NCBI GenBank assembly: GCA_024696945.1 | Contig: JAILGF010000082.1 | Location: forward strand, 62,001 to 126,000 | Reading direction: 5' to 3' | DNA length: 64,000 nt | Origin: Lachnospiraceae bacterium | Lineage (GTDB): Bacteria > Bacillota > Clostridia > Lachnospirales > Lachnospiraceae | Shown: piece after piece, positions 1 through 9,779 of the stretch | How positions within the stretch are numbered: the first letter of the stretch is position 1 | Layout: each line of letters begins with the position of its first letter | Position numbers and translations under genes: made by a program | The notes under the pieces: model-generated | Seen by the model: the letters and a program-made list of their open reading frames with translations, nothing else | Database searches by the model: none | Told to the model about the DNA's origin: nothing

Positions 1-363
1 GTCACAAGATATTTCGGCGGAATCCTTTTGGGTACGGGAGGACTTGTTAGAGCATATTCCGGTGCGGCCGTCTTAGGAATAGAAGCAGCTGAAAAAGTAA
101 AAATGGAACTCCTTAATAAGATAAGTGTTACCGTGGATTACAACAGTTTCGGAAGGCTAAAGAATCTGACGGAAAACATAGGAGCCGTTATAAGTGATAC
201 CGAGTATACTGATAATGTAAATGTTATCTGCCTTTGCAACGATGATTCATACAATGTGATATGCAGCAGGATGAACGAAGCAACCGCAGGTAAATGTAAA
301 ATAGAGCTTATAGAAAAAAATTATTATTCTTTATCGGAGAAAACAGGGAAAAATGGATTATAG
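1..363 (+). CDS. YigZ/IMPACT-family protein, C-terminal part (5' end outside window)
   Basis: The reading frame is open from base 1 and stops at the TAG at 361-363, so only the last 120 residues are here. The fragment opens with the motif RYFGGILLGTGGLVRAYS, the conserved glycine-rich block of the YigZ/IMPACT (UPF0029) family, followed by a ferredoxin-like C-terminal region. The family is linked to translation control in eukaryotes; its bacterial role is not settled. The gene overlaps the next one by 11 bp, which suggests translational coupling with the penicillin-binding protein. The internal TTG at 28 is not the real start, because the conserved motif begins upstream of it. Confidence 0.85.
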   Translation, partial: VTRYFGGILLGTGGLVRAYSGAAVLGIEAAEKVKMELLNKISVTVDYNSFGRLKNLTENIGAVISDTEYTDNVNVICLCNDDSYNVICSRMNEATAGKCKIELIEKNYYSLSEKTGKNGL

Positions 364-3100
364 CAGATTAGGAATCGATGACAAAAGAAAAGAACTAAAA
401 TCTATATCCAGACGAATGGGAAGCAAGGTAATAGTTACCGTTTTTCGTGTCGTTATTCTTGCGGTTGTTGCCTTAAGCATTGTAGGAGTGGTAGCAGCTT
501 TCGGAGCCTTTAACGGAATACTTGATACTACTCCCGACATTGAAATAGTACAGCTGGAAGTAAAAGGCTACAGTTCGCAGTCACTATTTGCCGACGGATC
601 TTTGGCACAGAATTTCGCGGGCAATTCAGCAAACAGAATATATGTTGAGATTGCGGATATTCCCGAACATGTACGTAATGCTTTCCTCGCAGCTGAGGAC
701 CGGCGTTTTTACCAGCATAGCGGAATTGATATAAGGACCATTTTCCGTTCCGCTAAATCCCTTGTTACCGACTCTTTTGAGGCCGGCGGTTCAACAGTAA
801 CCCAGCAGCTTATAAAGAACCAGGTATTCAACGGAGGACGTGAAAAATATACTTTGGATAAGGTTTTAAGAAAAGTACAGGAACAGTATCTTGCAATAAA
901 CTTAGAGCATGTAATGTCAAAGGATCTGATCCTTGAGTATTACATGAACATGGTAAACCTCGGAAACAATTCTTACGGAGTGGAAACTGCGGCTCACAGC
1001 TATTTCGGAAAGACAACTGCCGAACTGACGATATCTGAAGCAGCTGTTATAGCCGGAATCCCGCTCTCACCCACAAGACTTAATCCTTTAACAAATCCCG
1101 ATGAGAACATTGAGAGACGTAACAATATTCTCGGAAACATGTATGAATACGGCTGGATCACTCAGGAAGAATATGATGAGGCTATGGCGGATACAGGTGT
1201 TTATGACCGTATAGCTGAAGCCAGCAACAGGGATGACAAGGTTCAGATAGGTACCTATTCTTATTTTACCGATGCAATGATGGACCAGTACTATAAGGAT
1301 ATGGAGGAAAGGCTCGGATATACGAGAGCAGAAGCTGAACATCTTCTGTTCTACGGCGGTATCACTATTGAAACCACACAGGATCCCGAGATCCAGGCAA
1401 TCCTTGACAGATACTATCAGGATGAGAGCAATTTCCCTGCATTCGGATTTGACAGTTCACACGGTTCCTGCTACGAACTTAGTGAATATAAACTCTCGGT
1501 AATGCATTCCGATGGAAAAGAGACACATTATCAGAAGAGTGATTTCCTGAATTATTTCTCCGATTATGATGATAAAAAAGGTATATATTATCATGAAAAC
1601 GGTATAAGAAGGGGAATCAATGAGCTTTTCCTTGATATGGATGATCTGGAGGAAAAGATTGCGATATTTGAGGCTGATAAAATCGATGAGGAAGCCGGTG
1701 ATGTTGTTAGCGGCCGTAAGAAAGAGATAAATCCTCAGCCCCAGTCATCGATGACCATTATTGAGCAGTCCACAGGAAAGGTTGTGGCAATTTACGGCGG
1801 AAGAGGAGAAAAAACGGTCAGCCGTGCGTTAAACCGAGCTTCAAACTCTACGCGTTCAGTTGGTTCGACATTTAAGGTGTTGGCATCGTTCCTGCCGGCA
1901 TTGGATGCAGGCGGTCTTACTCTTGCTTCGGTACAGGATGATTCACCTTTCTTCTACCCTAATGGAGGAAAAGAGGTTATTAACTGGTATTCAACCGGTT
2001 TCAGAGGCTTACAGTCTTTAAGAACGGGTATTAAAAATTCACTGAATATCGTTGCGGTTAAGACTCTGGAGCAGATAGGTGCACCTTTGGGCTTTGAATA
2101 CCTTAAGAAACTTGGGTTCTCTACACTTGTAGAATATAAGGTCGATGAAAACGGAAAGGCTTATTCGGATGTAAACCTTGCCATAGCACTCGGAGGTCTG
2201 ACTGACGGTGTTACTAACTTAGAGCTTACCGCAGCATATGCTTCCATTGCTAACGGAGGTCTTTACAACAAGCCTATATTCTATACCAGAATACTTGATC
2301 ATGAAGGCAATGTTATATTAAATAACAGGACTGAACCTACCCAGATAATGAAGGCTTCCACCGCATGGCTCCTTACCGATGCAATGCATGATGTTACCAC
2401 ATCGGGTACCGGTACAAGACTTGCATTCAGAAATTACAAGATGCCTGTAGCAGGAAAGACCGGAACGGCCAGCAAGAACAGTGACCTTTGGTTTGTAGGC
2501 TACACCCCTTATTATACCTGTGCGGTATGGACCGGTTTCGACCATCCGTTTAATCAGTGGAATAAATCATACCAGCAGAATCTGTGGCGAAATATTATGG
2601 AAGAGATCCACTCTACGAGACAGTTGGAATATAAAGAGTGGGAGATGCCTGATTCGATCGTTCAGGCAACTATATGTACGAAGTGCGGTAATCTTGCTGT
2701 TTATGGTCTTTGTGATAATGCGGCGGGCGGCTCATGCATTGCTACCGAGTATTTCGCAAAAGGTACTGTTCCGACAAAGAAGTGTACCTGTCATACAAGA
2801 GTGCAGATATGTAGGGAATCCGGAAAGGTGGCTACAGAGAATTGTCCTGAAGGCGATAAAGTTTGGGCAGTTCTTCTTATCAAGGACGAGAACTACCATA
2901 AATATGACGGATATCCCGGATATACAAACGGATGCTGGGTTTCAACCTGGGATACTCCTTATGTTTATCATCCCGGCAGTACATGTGATGTACATCAACC
3001 GGGTGATGCCGACAAGGATGATGAAGATGGCGGCGGTGATGGCGGCGATCTCTTCGGAGAAGCGCACCATGCAGGAGCCGAGGATGACGTTTACGATTAA
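353..3100 (+). CDS. Class A penicillin-binding protein (bifunctional transglycosylase/transpeptidase)
   Basis: Polymerises and cross-links peptidoglycan outside the membrane. One N-terminal membrane anchor lies at about residues 25-55. A GT51 glycosyltransferase domain follows, with EDRRFYQHSGID (near 115), GGSTVTQQLIKN and the SEAAVIAGIPLSPTRLNP block. The transpeptidase domain has SVGSTFK (nucleophile Ser near 504), an SLN motif and KTGTA near 701. At 915 residues it is longer than usual. The excess is a C-terminal tail of about 130 residues with CxxC, CTC and several single cysteines, then an acidic Asp/Gly-rich end. The ATG at 353 overlaps the preceding gene. The product is PBP1A/1F-like; which paralog it is cannot be told from sequence alone. 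Confidence 0.95.
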   Translation: MDYSRLGIDDKRKELKSISRRMGSKVIVTVFRVVILAVVALSIVGVVAAFGAFNGILDTTPDIEIVQLEVKGYSSQSLFADGSLAQNFAGNSANRIYVEIADIPEHVRNAFLAAEDRRFYQHSGIDIRTIFRSAKSLVTDSFEAGGSTVTQQLIKNQVFNGGREKYTLDKVLRKVQEQYLAINLEHVMSKDLILEYYMNMVNLGNNSYGVETAAHSYFGKTTAELTISEAAVIAGIPLSPTRLNPLTNPDENIERRNNILGNMYEYGWITQEEYDEAMADTGVYDRIAEASNRDDKVQIGTYSYFTDAMMDQYYKDMEERLGYTRAEAEHLLFYGGITIETTQDPEIQAILDRYYQDESNFPAFGFDSSHGSCYELSEYKLSVMHSDGKETHYQKSDFLNYFSDYDDKKGIYYHENGIRRGINELFLDMDDLEEKIAIFEADKIDEEAGDVVSGRKKEINPQPQSSMTIIEQSTGKVVAIYGGRGEKTVSRALNRASNSTRSVGSTFKVLASFLPALDAGGLTLASVQDDSPFFYPNGGKEVINWYSTGFRGLQSLRTGIKNSLNIVAVKTLEQIGAPLGFEYLKKLGFSTLVEYKVDENGKAYSDVNLAIALGGLTDGVTNLELTAAYASIANGGLYNKPIFYTRILDHEGNVILNNRTEPTQIMKASTAWLLTDAMHDVTTSGTGTRLAFRNYKMPVAGKTGTASKNSDLWFVGYTPYYTCAVWTGFDHPFNQWNKSYQQNLWRNIMEEIHSTRQLEYKEWEMPDSIVQATICTKCGNLAVYGLCDNAAGGSCIATEYFAKGTVPTKKCTCHTRVQICRESGKVATENCPEGDKVWAVLLIKDENYHKYDGYPGYTNGCWVSTWDTPYVYHPGSTCDVHQPGDADKDDEDGGGDGGDLFGEAHHAGAEDDVYD

Positions 3101-3120
3101 AGTTTTATAATATAACATTA

Positions 3121-3150
3121 GTGCCCCCGGCATCAGCCGGGGGCACGTTT
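3121..3150 (+). terminator. Intrinsic terminator after the PBP gene
   Basis: A perfect 11-bp GC-rich stem (GTGCCCCCGGC, 3121-3131, pairing with 3136-3146) closes on a four-base loop and is followed by GTTTTG. It sits 20 bp past the PBP stop. It lies between the plus-strand PBP gene and the end of the minus-strand block at 3261, so it may also act on the minus strand. Confidence 0.9.
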
Positions 3151-3260
3151 TGCTTTAAGTCCGAAAATTATTTATGAATGTGGTCATTTGGCATTTCACT
3201 ACGAAACTGCCTGGTTTAATACAGGAATTATTTTCGTGCTTCACACTGGCAGAACAGGTT

Positions 3261-3548
3261 TCACGAATCCTTATTGGAAAACAGACGGATCAGATAGATT
3301 ACGATAGGTACAAAGATAGTGGCGGCAAGTGCTCCGACGAAGATGCCGAAGGAGTTTTCCCAATCTGATACGGATGCCACAAAAGAAAGAACGTACAGTC
3401 CTACGATCACTATCAGTCCGAGGATTGCAAATATCCTGGTGAAAAGACCGGTTTTCTTTGTGCTGTTATCAGATGTTTTAATTGTATCCTTGGAATTGGA
3501 TGTATTTGGTTTTAAAGCTTTATTATTTTTGTTATCCGAAGAACTCAT
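3261..3548 (-). CDS. Small membrane protein of unknown function
   Basis: This 95-residue protein has a Ser/Asn/Lys-rich hydrophilic N-terminus (about residues 1-32) and two hydrophobic helices (about 35-58 and 66-88), ending in a short charged tail. I do not recognise a family. It starts with ATG at 3548, with AAGGAAAT a few bases upstream. It lies 64 bp downstream of rarA on the same strand and may be the last gene of that transcript. A TATAAT on the minus strand at 3569-3574 could also give it its own promoter, but no good -35 box is visible. Confidence 0.65.
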   Translation of the reverse strand: MSSSDNKNNKALKPNTSNSKDTIKTSDNSTKKTGLFTRIFAILGLIVIVGLYVLSFVASVSDWENSFGIFVGALAATIFVPIVIYLIRLFSNKDS

Positions 3549-3612
3549 ATATTTATTTCCTTAATGTGATTATACTTTTTGGTTTCAGCCTCATTTGATG
3601 ATATATACAACA

Positions 3613-4944
3613 TCAGGTATCTTCGGCCTCAGCCTTGATCTTATCCAGGTATTCTTTGAGCTTTTTCTCATATCCCATATCAGAAAGCCTGTAAAACGAG
3701 CGTCCGACAAGTTCGTCAGGCAGATACTGCTGTTTACAGTAATGGTTTTCATAATTGTGGGAGTATTTGTAGCCGATTCCCCTGCCAAGCTTACTGTGGC
3801 TCTTATAATGCGCATCCTGAAGATGGGGCGGGATCGTATTGATGTGTTCCTTTTGGACTGATTCCAGACACTCATCTATTGCACATATCGCAGAATTACT
3901 CTTTGGTGCACATGCAACGTAAGCAGCCGCTTGTGCCAGTATTATACGGGATTCGGGCATTCCGATGCGTTCTACGGATTCGGCGGCGGCATTTGCCACT
4001 ACCAGAGCCATCGGGTCGGCATTTGATACATCTTCGGAAGCACAGATCACTATACGTCTCGATATGAATTTTATATCCTCGCCTGCAGCCAGCATTCTTG
4101 CCAGATAGTATATTGCGGCATCGGGGTCAGACCCCCGCATGCTTTTGATGAAAGCGGATATCGTGTCGTAGTGATTGTCGCCCGCTTTGTCATATTTAAG
4201 TACCCGTTTCTGGATACATTCGGATGCTGTGGCAAGATCTATATGTATTAGTCCGTCTTCCGAACGTTCGGTGGTAAGGACACCAAGCTCTATGGCATTT
4301 AATGCGGTCCTGGCATCGCCGTTTGCCATTTCGCTTAAGAATTCAAGGGCATCATTATCTATACATGCATTAAACGAACCCATGCCTTTTTCTTTGTCGG
4401 ACAGGGCACGTTTTATAAGCTCCTTTATATTATCATTGCTTAAGGGTTTTAGTTCAAAAATATGGGAGCGTGATATTAAAGCACCGTTTACTTCAAAATA
4501 AGGATTTTCGGTAGTGGCACCTATGAGGATTATGGTACCGTCCTCCACGAATGGAAGGAGATAGTCCTGCTGTCCCTTGTTAAAACGGTGTATCTCGTCA
4601 ATAAAGAGAATGGTACGTTTTCCGTATCCTCCGAGGCTCTTCTTTGCGGCCTCGACAACATCCTCCATATCCTTTTTACCGGCTGATGTAGCATTTATCT
4701 GGCAAAACTCGGATTTTGTGGTAGAGGCGATTACTTTGGCCAGCGTTGTTTTTCCGGTTCCGGGAGGGCCATAGAAGATTACAGAGCTTATCCTATCTGC
4801 TTTTATGGCGCGGTAAAGGAGCTTGTCCTTCCCTATGATGTGTTCCTGCCCAACTACCTCATCAAGACTTTTGGGCCGCATCCGGGAGGCAAGCGGCGAT
4901 CCGGTATCCTTGTTTTTTTCTTCCATGAATGAAAACAGATCCAT
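3613..4944 (-). CDS. rarA: Replication-associated recombination protein A (RarA/MgsA AAA+ ATPase)
   Basis: A AAA+ ATPase of the RarA/MgsA/WRNIP1 family, which acts at stalled replication forks. It has Walker A GPPGTGKTTLAK (near residue 60), Walker B ILFIDEIHRF, the sensor block IILIGATTENPYF and a C-terminal helical tetramerisation region (about 250-430). The length of 443 residues is normal for the family. The ATG at 4944 lies 2 bp past the stop of the upstream glycosidase-like gene on the same strand, so the two are almost certainly co-transcribed. Confidence 0.96.
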   Translation of the reverse strand: MDLFSFMEEKNKDTGSPLASRMRPKSLDEVVGQEHIIGKDKLLYRAIKADRISSVIFYGPPGTGKTTLAKVIASTTKSEFCQINATSAGKKDMEDVVEAAKKSLGGYGKRTILFIDEIHRFNKGQQDYLLPFVEDGTIILIGATTENPYFEVNGALISRSHIFELKPLSNDNIKELIKRALSDKEKGMGSFNACIDNDALEFLSEMANGDARTALNAIELGVLTTERSEDGLIHIDLATASECIQKRVLKYDKAGDNHYDTISAFIKSMRGSDPDAAIYYLARMLAAGEDIKFISRRIVICASEDVSNADPMALVVANAAAESVERIGMPESRIILAQAAAYVACAPKSNSAICAIDECLESVQKEHINTIPPHLQDAHYKSHSKLGRGIGYKYSHNYENHYCKQQYLPDELVGRSFYRLSDMGYEKKLKEYLDKIKAEAEDT

Positions 4945-4946
4945 AT

Positions 4947-6302
4947 TTAATCCTTTTCAAGTGCATCTTCCGTATAGATCACACCTGCGTTCCACAATAG
5001 CCATTGCGAGTAGCCGGCGTCATATACTGCGTTTATTTCATCCCTGACTTCCTTTTTGCCGTATGTTAAGTGGTGTGATACCCATGTAGCAGTGAAATCC
5101 TGGAGCCACGGACGGACCTCTGCTTTATTTTCTTCGGGATCCAGCATATAGAGGACCTTCTGGGAATCCATAAGGGCATGATATACCAGCTCATACGGAT
5201 GAGTATCGGGATAATCAAGTCCGTAGTATCCATTCCCGTAATGCGAGGGATACACCATGGGACAGATGTAATCAAGGTATTTGGACATATTAAAGTAGCT
5301 CTGTCCGACTATTTTAGCATCTACCGAGCTTGAGATAATGGCTCCGTAAACGTCGCAGGATACAAAAGCGCCTCTTGGCTTGATGTCCTCACAGATTTTA
5401 CGGATGCCCTCAGTTATGACTTCGATCCTTGTCATTTCTTCTGCTTTAGGACCGAAATCCACATTTGACATACCTTTGTCTGTTGAAAAACGGATGTAGT
5501 CGAGATTTACTTCATCAAATCCCACATTGACACATTGTCTGCAGACTTCGGTAAGGTATTCCCAGACTTGATCTTCATACGGATTAACCCATGCAAGTCC
5601 GGCAGAATCCCTAAAAATCGAACCATCCTTGTTTTTTAATGCCCATTCTCGTTTCTTGTCTGCGAGTACAGGGTCTTTAAGGGTTACTATACGGGCAATA
5701 GTGTAGATCCCATGATCCTTCAGCTTCTTTATGGTTGCTTCTATATCGCTTATGGTAGATGTACAAGCGCCTATTTCCTTGGCAACATCATAATCCATGC
5801 GATAGGTTATGTAGCCGGCATCACTTTTGATGTCTATGACGATCGCGTTAAGCTCGGTTCTGTCGATAAGTGCTATAGCGTCGTCGAGCTTTTTATTGAT
5901 GTAAGAGGAGGATAAGTATATTCCCTTGGCCTTTACCCTTTCACGGGTGTCCACGAAATCACCCATCCATATATCTTCTTCTGTATCGGTGGGCTCAACG
6001 GATACCTGTTCAGTGGGCTTTGGTTCTGTCCACAGTCCGTATATACCGCTGTCATTGTCAGCACTGGCACCGCTTAAGTCTGCGCTTGCCCATTCAAAGG
6101 TTTCATAGCCTTCGGGCGCATAAACGGTTTCGGCTTCTTTTTCTTCTTCGATTTCATTTTTAAATAGGAACTTGGATAAAAAATATCCGCCGACGCCTAT
6201 GGCAATAGCCACCAACAGGAGGATCGGCAGTACAGGACCGTTTTTCCTTCTCCTCCTGCGCTTGGAGCTTTTAAGTTCCATTCCATAAAACAGATTATTC
6301 AT
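4947..6302 (-). CDS. Membrane-anchored putative glycoside hydrolase (DUF4015-like)
   Basis: An Arg-rich patch (SSKRRRRRKNG) precedes one transmembrane helix. An acidic linker leads to a TIM-barrel-like domain of about 330 residues that begins with KGIYLSSSYINKK and contains the NAIVIDIKSDAG and DEVNLDYIRF segments typical of the DUF4015 putative glycosidase family. The substrate is unknown; it is probably a cell-surface enzyme. The start is uncertain. The longest frame begins at a GTG at 6353, but the strong promoter at 6369-6397 would leave only about 9 nt of leader before it. I therefore prefer the ATG at 6302, and the ATG at 6281 is also possible. None has a convincing Shine-Dalgarno in the predicted transcript. 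Confidence 0.85.
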   Translation of the reverse strand: MNNLFYGMELKSSKRRRRRKNGPVLPILLLVAIAIGVGGYFLSKFLFKNEIEEEKEAETVYAPEGYETFEWASADLSGASADNDSGIYGLWTEPKPTEQVSVEPTDTEEDIWMGDFVDTRERVKAKGIYLSSSYINKKLDDAIALIDRTELNAIVIDIKSDAGYITYRMDYDVAKEIGACTSTISDIEATIKKLKDHGIYTIARIVTLKDPVLADKKREWALKNKDGSIFRDSAGLAWVNPYEDQVWEYLTEVCRQCVNVGFDEVNLDYIRFSTDKGMSNVDFGPKAEEMTRIEVITEGIRKICEDIKPRGAFVSCDVYGAIISSSVDAKIVGQSYFNMSKYLDYICPMVYPSHYGNGYYGLDYPDTHPYELVYHALMDSQKVLYMLDPEENKAEVRPWLQDFTATWVSHHLTYGKKEVRDEINAVYDAGYSQWLLWNAGVIYTEDALEKD

Positions 6303-6315
6303 TTCATTTGATAAG

Positions 6316-6349
6316 TGCAGGCGTGCTACCGACGATCCGTACGCCTGCA
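6316..6349. repeat. Inverted repeat in the leader of the glycosidase-like gene
   Basis: TGCAGGCGT (6316-6324) is perfectly complementary to ACGCCTGCA (6341-6349), with 16 bases between. If transcription starts near 6362 on the minus strand, this 9-bp stem forms in the mRNA leader just upstream of the ATG at 6302. It could act as a leader structure. It could also be coding sequence if the GTG at 6353 is used. Confidence 0.5.
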
Positions 6350-6368
6350 GCACAGACCGTCACCTTAC

Positions 6369-6397
6369 ATCATAGAACAAATTTGGTATTTTGTCAA
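6369..6397 (-). promoter_or_regulatory. Sigma-A-type promoter for the glycosidase-like / rarA operon
   Basis: Read on the minus strand: -35 TTGACA (6392-6397), a 17-bp spacer, and -10 TATGAT (6369-6374). The expected start of transcription is near 6362. It faces away from the tRNA-Leu promoter, about 30 bp apart. Confidence 0.8.
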
Positions 6398-6427
6398 TAA
6401 ACAGGGAAGACGGAGAAAAAGAAGTGT

Positions 6428-6456
6428 TTGACATTTGCAGATTATGATGATAGAAT
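6428..6456 (+). promoter_or_regulatory. Sigma-A-type promoter for tRNA-Leu
   Basis: -35 TTGACA (6428-6433), a 17-bp spacer, and -10 TAGAAT (6451-6456). The tRNA begins 24 bp after the -10 box. Confidence 0.8.
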
Positions 6457-6479
6457 AACAGGGTGCCAAAAATGAATAT

Positions 6480-6559
<80 letters not shown>

Positions 6560-6567
6560 CTTGTTTC

Positions 6568-6602
6568 GGAAGTTGTCTTTCATAAGACAATTTCCTTTTT
6601 TG
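6568..6602 (+). terminator. Intrinsic terminator after tRNA-Leu
   Basis: A 12-bp stem, GGAAGTTGTCTT (6568-6579) with AAGACAATTTCC (6584-6595) and one G-U pair, closes on TCAT and is followed by six T. It lies 8 bp past the tRNA. Confidence 0.9.
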
Positions 6603-6640
6603 ATTTTAGTAAATCTTCTTATTAAACTTCTTAAATTATT

Positions 6641-6681
6641 ATAAATAACAAGATATTTCATTGACAAATCCCGTTATTTAT
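6641..6681. promoter_or_regulatory. Inverted repeat bracketing the -35 box of the ABC transporter promoter
   Basis: ATAAATAAC (6641-6649) and GTTATTTAT (6673-6681) are a perfect 9-bp inverted repeat with 23 bp between. The -35 box of the downstream promoter (6661-6666) lies in the middle. The position suits an operator for a dimeric or tetrameric repressor. No regulator gene is adjacent, so the binding protein is unknown. Confidence 0.45.
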
Positions 6682-6689
6682 CGTTTAAT
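6661..6689 (+). promoter_or_regulatory. Sigma-A-type promoter for the ABC transporter gene
   Basis: -35 TTGACA (6661-6666), a 17-bp spacer, and -10 TTTAAT (6684-6689). The gene starts at 6745 behind GGGAGA (6734-6739). Confidence 0.7.
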
Positions 6690-6744
6690 AGGCTTTGATT
6701 GCAATAAAAATTGAAACATTTTATAACAAGTTCGGGAGAAATAT

Positions 6745-9744
6745 ATGCTGGAATTAAAGAACATTACAAAGATATATCCTGCGGGAGGAGAGAATGTTCA
6801 TGCATTAAAGGGTGTGAGCCTTCAGTTCCGCGAGAGTGAATTTGTATCAATACTGGGTCCTTCGGGCTGCGGAAAGACCACTATGCTGAATATCATTGGA
6901 GGTCTGGACAAATATACCGACGGCGATCTGATAATAAACGGAAAAAGCACGAAGGAGTATAAGGCAAGGGACTGGGATGCTTACAGAAACCATTCCATAG
7001 GCTTTGTATTCCAGAGCTATAACCTTATACCTCACCAGAGTGTGCTTACGAATGTTGAGCTAGCCCTCACACTTTCGGGCGTTTCAAAGGCCGAGCGTAG
7101 GAAGCGTGCAAAGGACGCGTTAGAGCAGGTGGGCCTTAAGGACCAGATGAAGAAGAAGCCCACGGAAATGTCGGGTGGGCAGATGCAGCGTGTGGCTATT
7201 GCCAGGGCTATAGTAAACAACCCTGACATCATCCTTGCGGATGAGCCTACAGGAGCCCTTGATACGGAGACCAGCGTTCAGGTAATGGATATCCTGAAGG
7301 AAATTGCCAAGGACCGTCTCGTCATCATGGTTACCCATAACCCGGATTTGGCAGAAAGGTATTCTACAAGAATAGTAAGAATGCTTGACGGTGTCATTAC
7401 GGATGATTCGGCACCCATAGATGAAAATGAATACAATAAGGAGCTTGAGGCGGCTAAAAAGAAGGAAGTGGAATTCCATAAGACGAAGAAGCCTTCCATG
7501 TCGTTGTTTACGGCTTTTGGCCTTTCGTTAAGGAACCTTTTCACAAAGAAGGGGCGTACCATACTTACAAGCTTTGCGGGTTCCATAGGCATCATAGGAA
7601 TTGCCCTTATTTATGCGGTTTCTAACGGTATGACGGAATTTATCGACGATGTACAGGAGCAGACCCTTTCATCGTATCCCATAACGATCCAAGCCTCGAC
7701 CGTGGATATGAGCAGCCTGCTCACCACGTTTATGGGGAAGGCGGAATCCACCCTTCAGCATGAAAATGATGCGATATATCAGAAAAACATGATATATGAG
7801 CTGGTTAATTCGCTAAATACCTTGGAGAGCAGGGAAAATGACCTTGTTTCTTTTAAGAATTATATAGAAAATGAACGCTCCAATCCGGAATCGGAGCTTA
7901 AAAACGCCCTTTCGGGAGTGCAGTATACGTATAATACAAATTTAAAGATTTATACCAAGAACCTTGAGGGCGACATTATCCTTTCCGACGCATCCCAGCT
8001 TATGACCGATATGATTAAGGACTTTATGGGTATCGACATGTCAATGATGATGTCCATAAGCCAGAGTTCGGCTTTGGGTGCTCAGTCAAACGCCTTCATG
8101 GAAAACAATACGGCCCTGTGGAAGGAAATGCTTTCAGGAAATGACGGATCCCTGATAAACCCCATCCTTCATGAGCAGTATGACCTTCTGTACGGCAGTT
8201 GGCCCACGGAGTATAATGAAGTAATCCTGTTTGTCGATGACCATAATGAGCTTAACGACCTGACCCTCTATGCCATAGGGTTAAAGAGCAAAGAGGAAAT
8301 GGACAAAAATATGGAGGCGGTTATAAAGCACGAAGCCTTAGATGTAAAAGAGCAGAAGTGGAGCTACGAGGATATCTGCAACCTCGAGTTTAAAACAGTT
8401 CTTCCCTGTGACAGCTATAATTATGATGAAAGTACAGGAACATTTGTGGACTTAAGGGAATCGGCCACGGGACTTAAATACCTGTATGACAACGGCCTGA
8501 CCCTTAAAATATCCGGTGTTGCCAAGGTATCCCAAAATGCAATTGGAATTCAGGAAAACGGGCATATTGGCTATACCACGCTCCTTACCGATTACATTAT
8601 CGACCGTGCGAATAATTCAGATGTTGTAAAGGCACAGCTTGCTTCAACGGATACTGACGTCATCACGGGGCTTCCCTTTAAGGGCTCCGAAGGAATGACT
8701 ACGGAAGAAAAGGTTCAGAAATTCCAAGAATACGTTGACGGACTTGACGAGGAAGGAAGGGCCGCCCTTTATACCAAGATAGCGACAACACCTTCTGAGG
8801 AACTGATAGACCAAACCATAGAACAGACTCTTGCATCTCTTGATAAGGATACGATGCTGGCCCAGATGATACAGGGAGCAATAGCTCAGACGGGTATGAG
8901 CGAGTCCATGATCACATCTTACCTTTCAAAGATGAGCGATGAAGAGCTAGATCAGATGTTCAGAACTTCAATGAAAGAGCAGTTCCTGGCACAGTATTCC
9001 GAGCAGGCTAAAGAAAAGCTGGCATCGATGACTACCGCTCAGCTTTCCACTTTACTTGACCAGATGCTCAATACCTTTGGGGATGAACAGTGTGCGATCC
9101 TTTTTGATGAGACCATGGAGTTTTCACCTTCCACATATGATGAAAGGCTTCGTGAACTCAGCCTGGTGGATAAGGACAGTCCTTCAACCATCAACCTTTT
9201 TGCCACATCATTTGCAAATAAGGACGTTATTGCCGACAGTATAGAGGCATACAATAAAACTGTGGACGAATTGAAGGAAATACATTATACTGATATAGTA
9301 GGCATTCTGATGTCATCCGTTACCACCATCATCAACGCGATAACCTACGTGCTTATAGCGTTTGTTGCCGTATCGCTTATAGTTTCATCGATAATGATAG
9401 GCGTCATCACCCTGATATCCGTACAGGAAAGGACCAAGGAGATCGGAATCCTGCGTGCTATCGGTGCTTCCAAGAGGAACGTATCAAGTATGTTCAATGC
9501 GGAAACGGTTATTATAGGATTTACATCCGGTATGCTTGGAGTTATCGTTACATATCTCCTTTGCATCCCGATCAACATAATCCTGCACAGGCTGACAGAT
9601 CTTGAGAATCTGAGTGCCCGTCTGCCCATACATGTGGCAGCGATCCTGGTGCTTATAAGCATGTTCCTGACGTTGATCGCAGGTGTTATTCCTTCGAGAA
9701 GCGCAGCCAAGAAGGATCCTGTTGTTGCATTAAGGACTGAATAA
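6745..9744 (+). CDS. ABC transporter, fused ATPase and FtsX/MacB-type permease
   Basis: A single 999-residue chain. Residues 1-225 are a LolD/MacB-type ATPase with Walker [10 protein letters not shown], signature SGGQMQR, Walker [13 protein letters not shown] and the H-loop MVTHNPD. After a linker, TM1 lies near 270-295. An extracytoplasmic domain of about 550 residues follows, then three C-terminal helices (about 850-990) with the FtsX block [17 protein letters not shown]. Half-transporters of this type work as dimers and move peptides, antimicrobials or lipids by mechanotransmission rather than through a classical channel. The outer domain is far larger than that of E. coli MacB and sets the substrate, which cannot be named. 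It has its own promoter with a dyad, so expression is probably inducible. Confidence 0.93.
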   Translation: MLELKNITKIYPAGGENVHALKGVSLQFRESEFVSILGPSGCGKTTMLNIIGGLDKYTDGDLIINGKSTKEYKARDWDAYRNHSIGFVFQSYNLIPHQSVLTNVELALTLSGVSKAERRKRAKDALEQVGLKDQMKKKPTEMSGGQMQRVAIARAIVNNPDIILADEPTGALDTETSVQVMDILKEIAKDRLVIMVTHNPDLAERYSTRIVRMLDGVITDDSAPIDENEYNKELEAAKKKEVEFHKTKKPSMSLFTAFGLSLRNLFTKKGRTILTSFAGSIGIIGIALIYAVSNGMTEFIDDVQEQTLSSYPITIQASTVDMSSLLTTFMGKAESTLQHENDAIYQKNMIYELVNSLNTLESRENDLVSFKNYIENERSNPESELKNALSGVQYTYNTNLKIYTKNLEGDIILSDASQLMTDMIKDFMGIDMSMMMSISQSSALGAQSNAFMENNTALWKEMLSGNDGSLINPILHEQYDLLYGSWPTEYNEVILFVDDHNELNDLTLYAIGLKSKEEMDKNMEAVIKHEALDVKEQKWSYEDICNLEFKTVLPCDSYNYDESTGTFVDLRESATGLKYLYDNGLTLKISGVAKVSQNAIGIQENGHIGYTTLLTDYIIDRANNSDVVKAQLASTDTDVITGLPFKGSEGMTTEEKVQKFQEYVDGLDEEGRAALYTKIATTPSEELIDQTIEQTLASLDKDTMLAQMIQGAIAQTGMSESMITSYLSKMSDEELDQMFRTSMKEQFLAQYSEQAKEKLASMTTAQLSTLLDQMLNTFGDEQCAILFDETMEFSPSTYDERLRELSLVDKDSPSTINLFATSFANKDVIADSIEAYNKTVDELKEIHYTDIVGILMSSVTTIINAITYVLIAFVAVSLIVSSIMIGVITLISVQERTKEIGILRAIGASKRNVSSMFNAETVIIGFTSGMLGVIVTYLLCIPINIILHRLTDLENLSARLPIHVAAILVLISMFLTLIAGVIPSRSAAKKDPVVALRTE

Positions 9745-9779
9745 GTCGGAATCGTAATTTTATAATAGGAAGAAGGTGC

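Noticed and set aside
2520-3110. A 196-residue plus-strand frame overlapping the PBP gene
   Set aside because: Out-of-frame shadow of the conserved PBP C-terminal region; no ribosome binding site and no recognisable motif.
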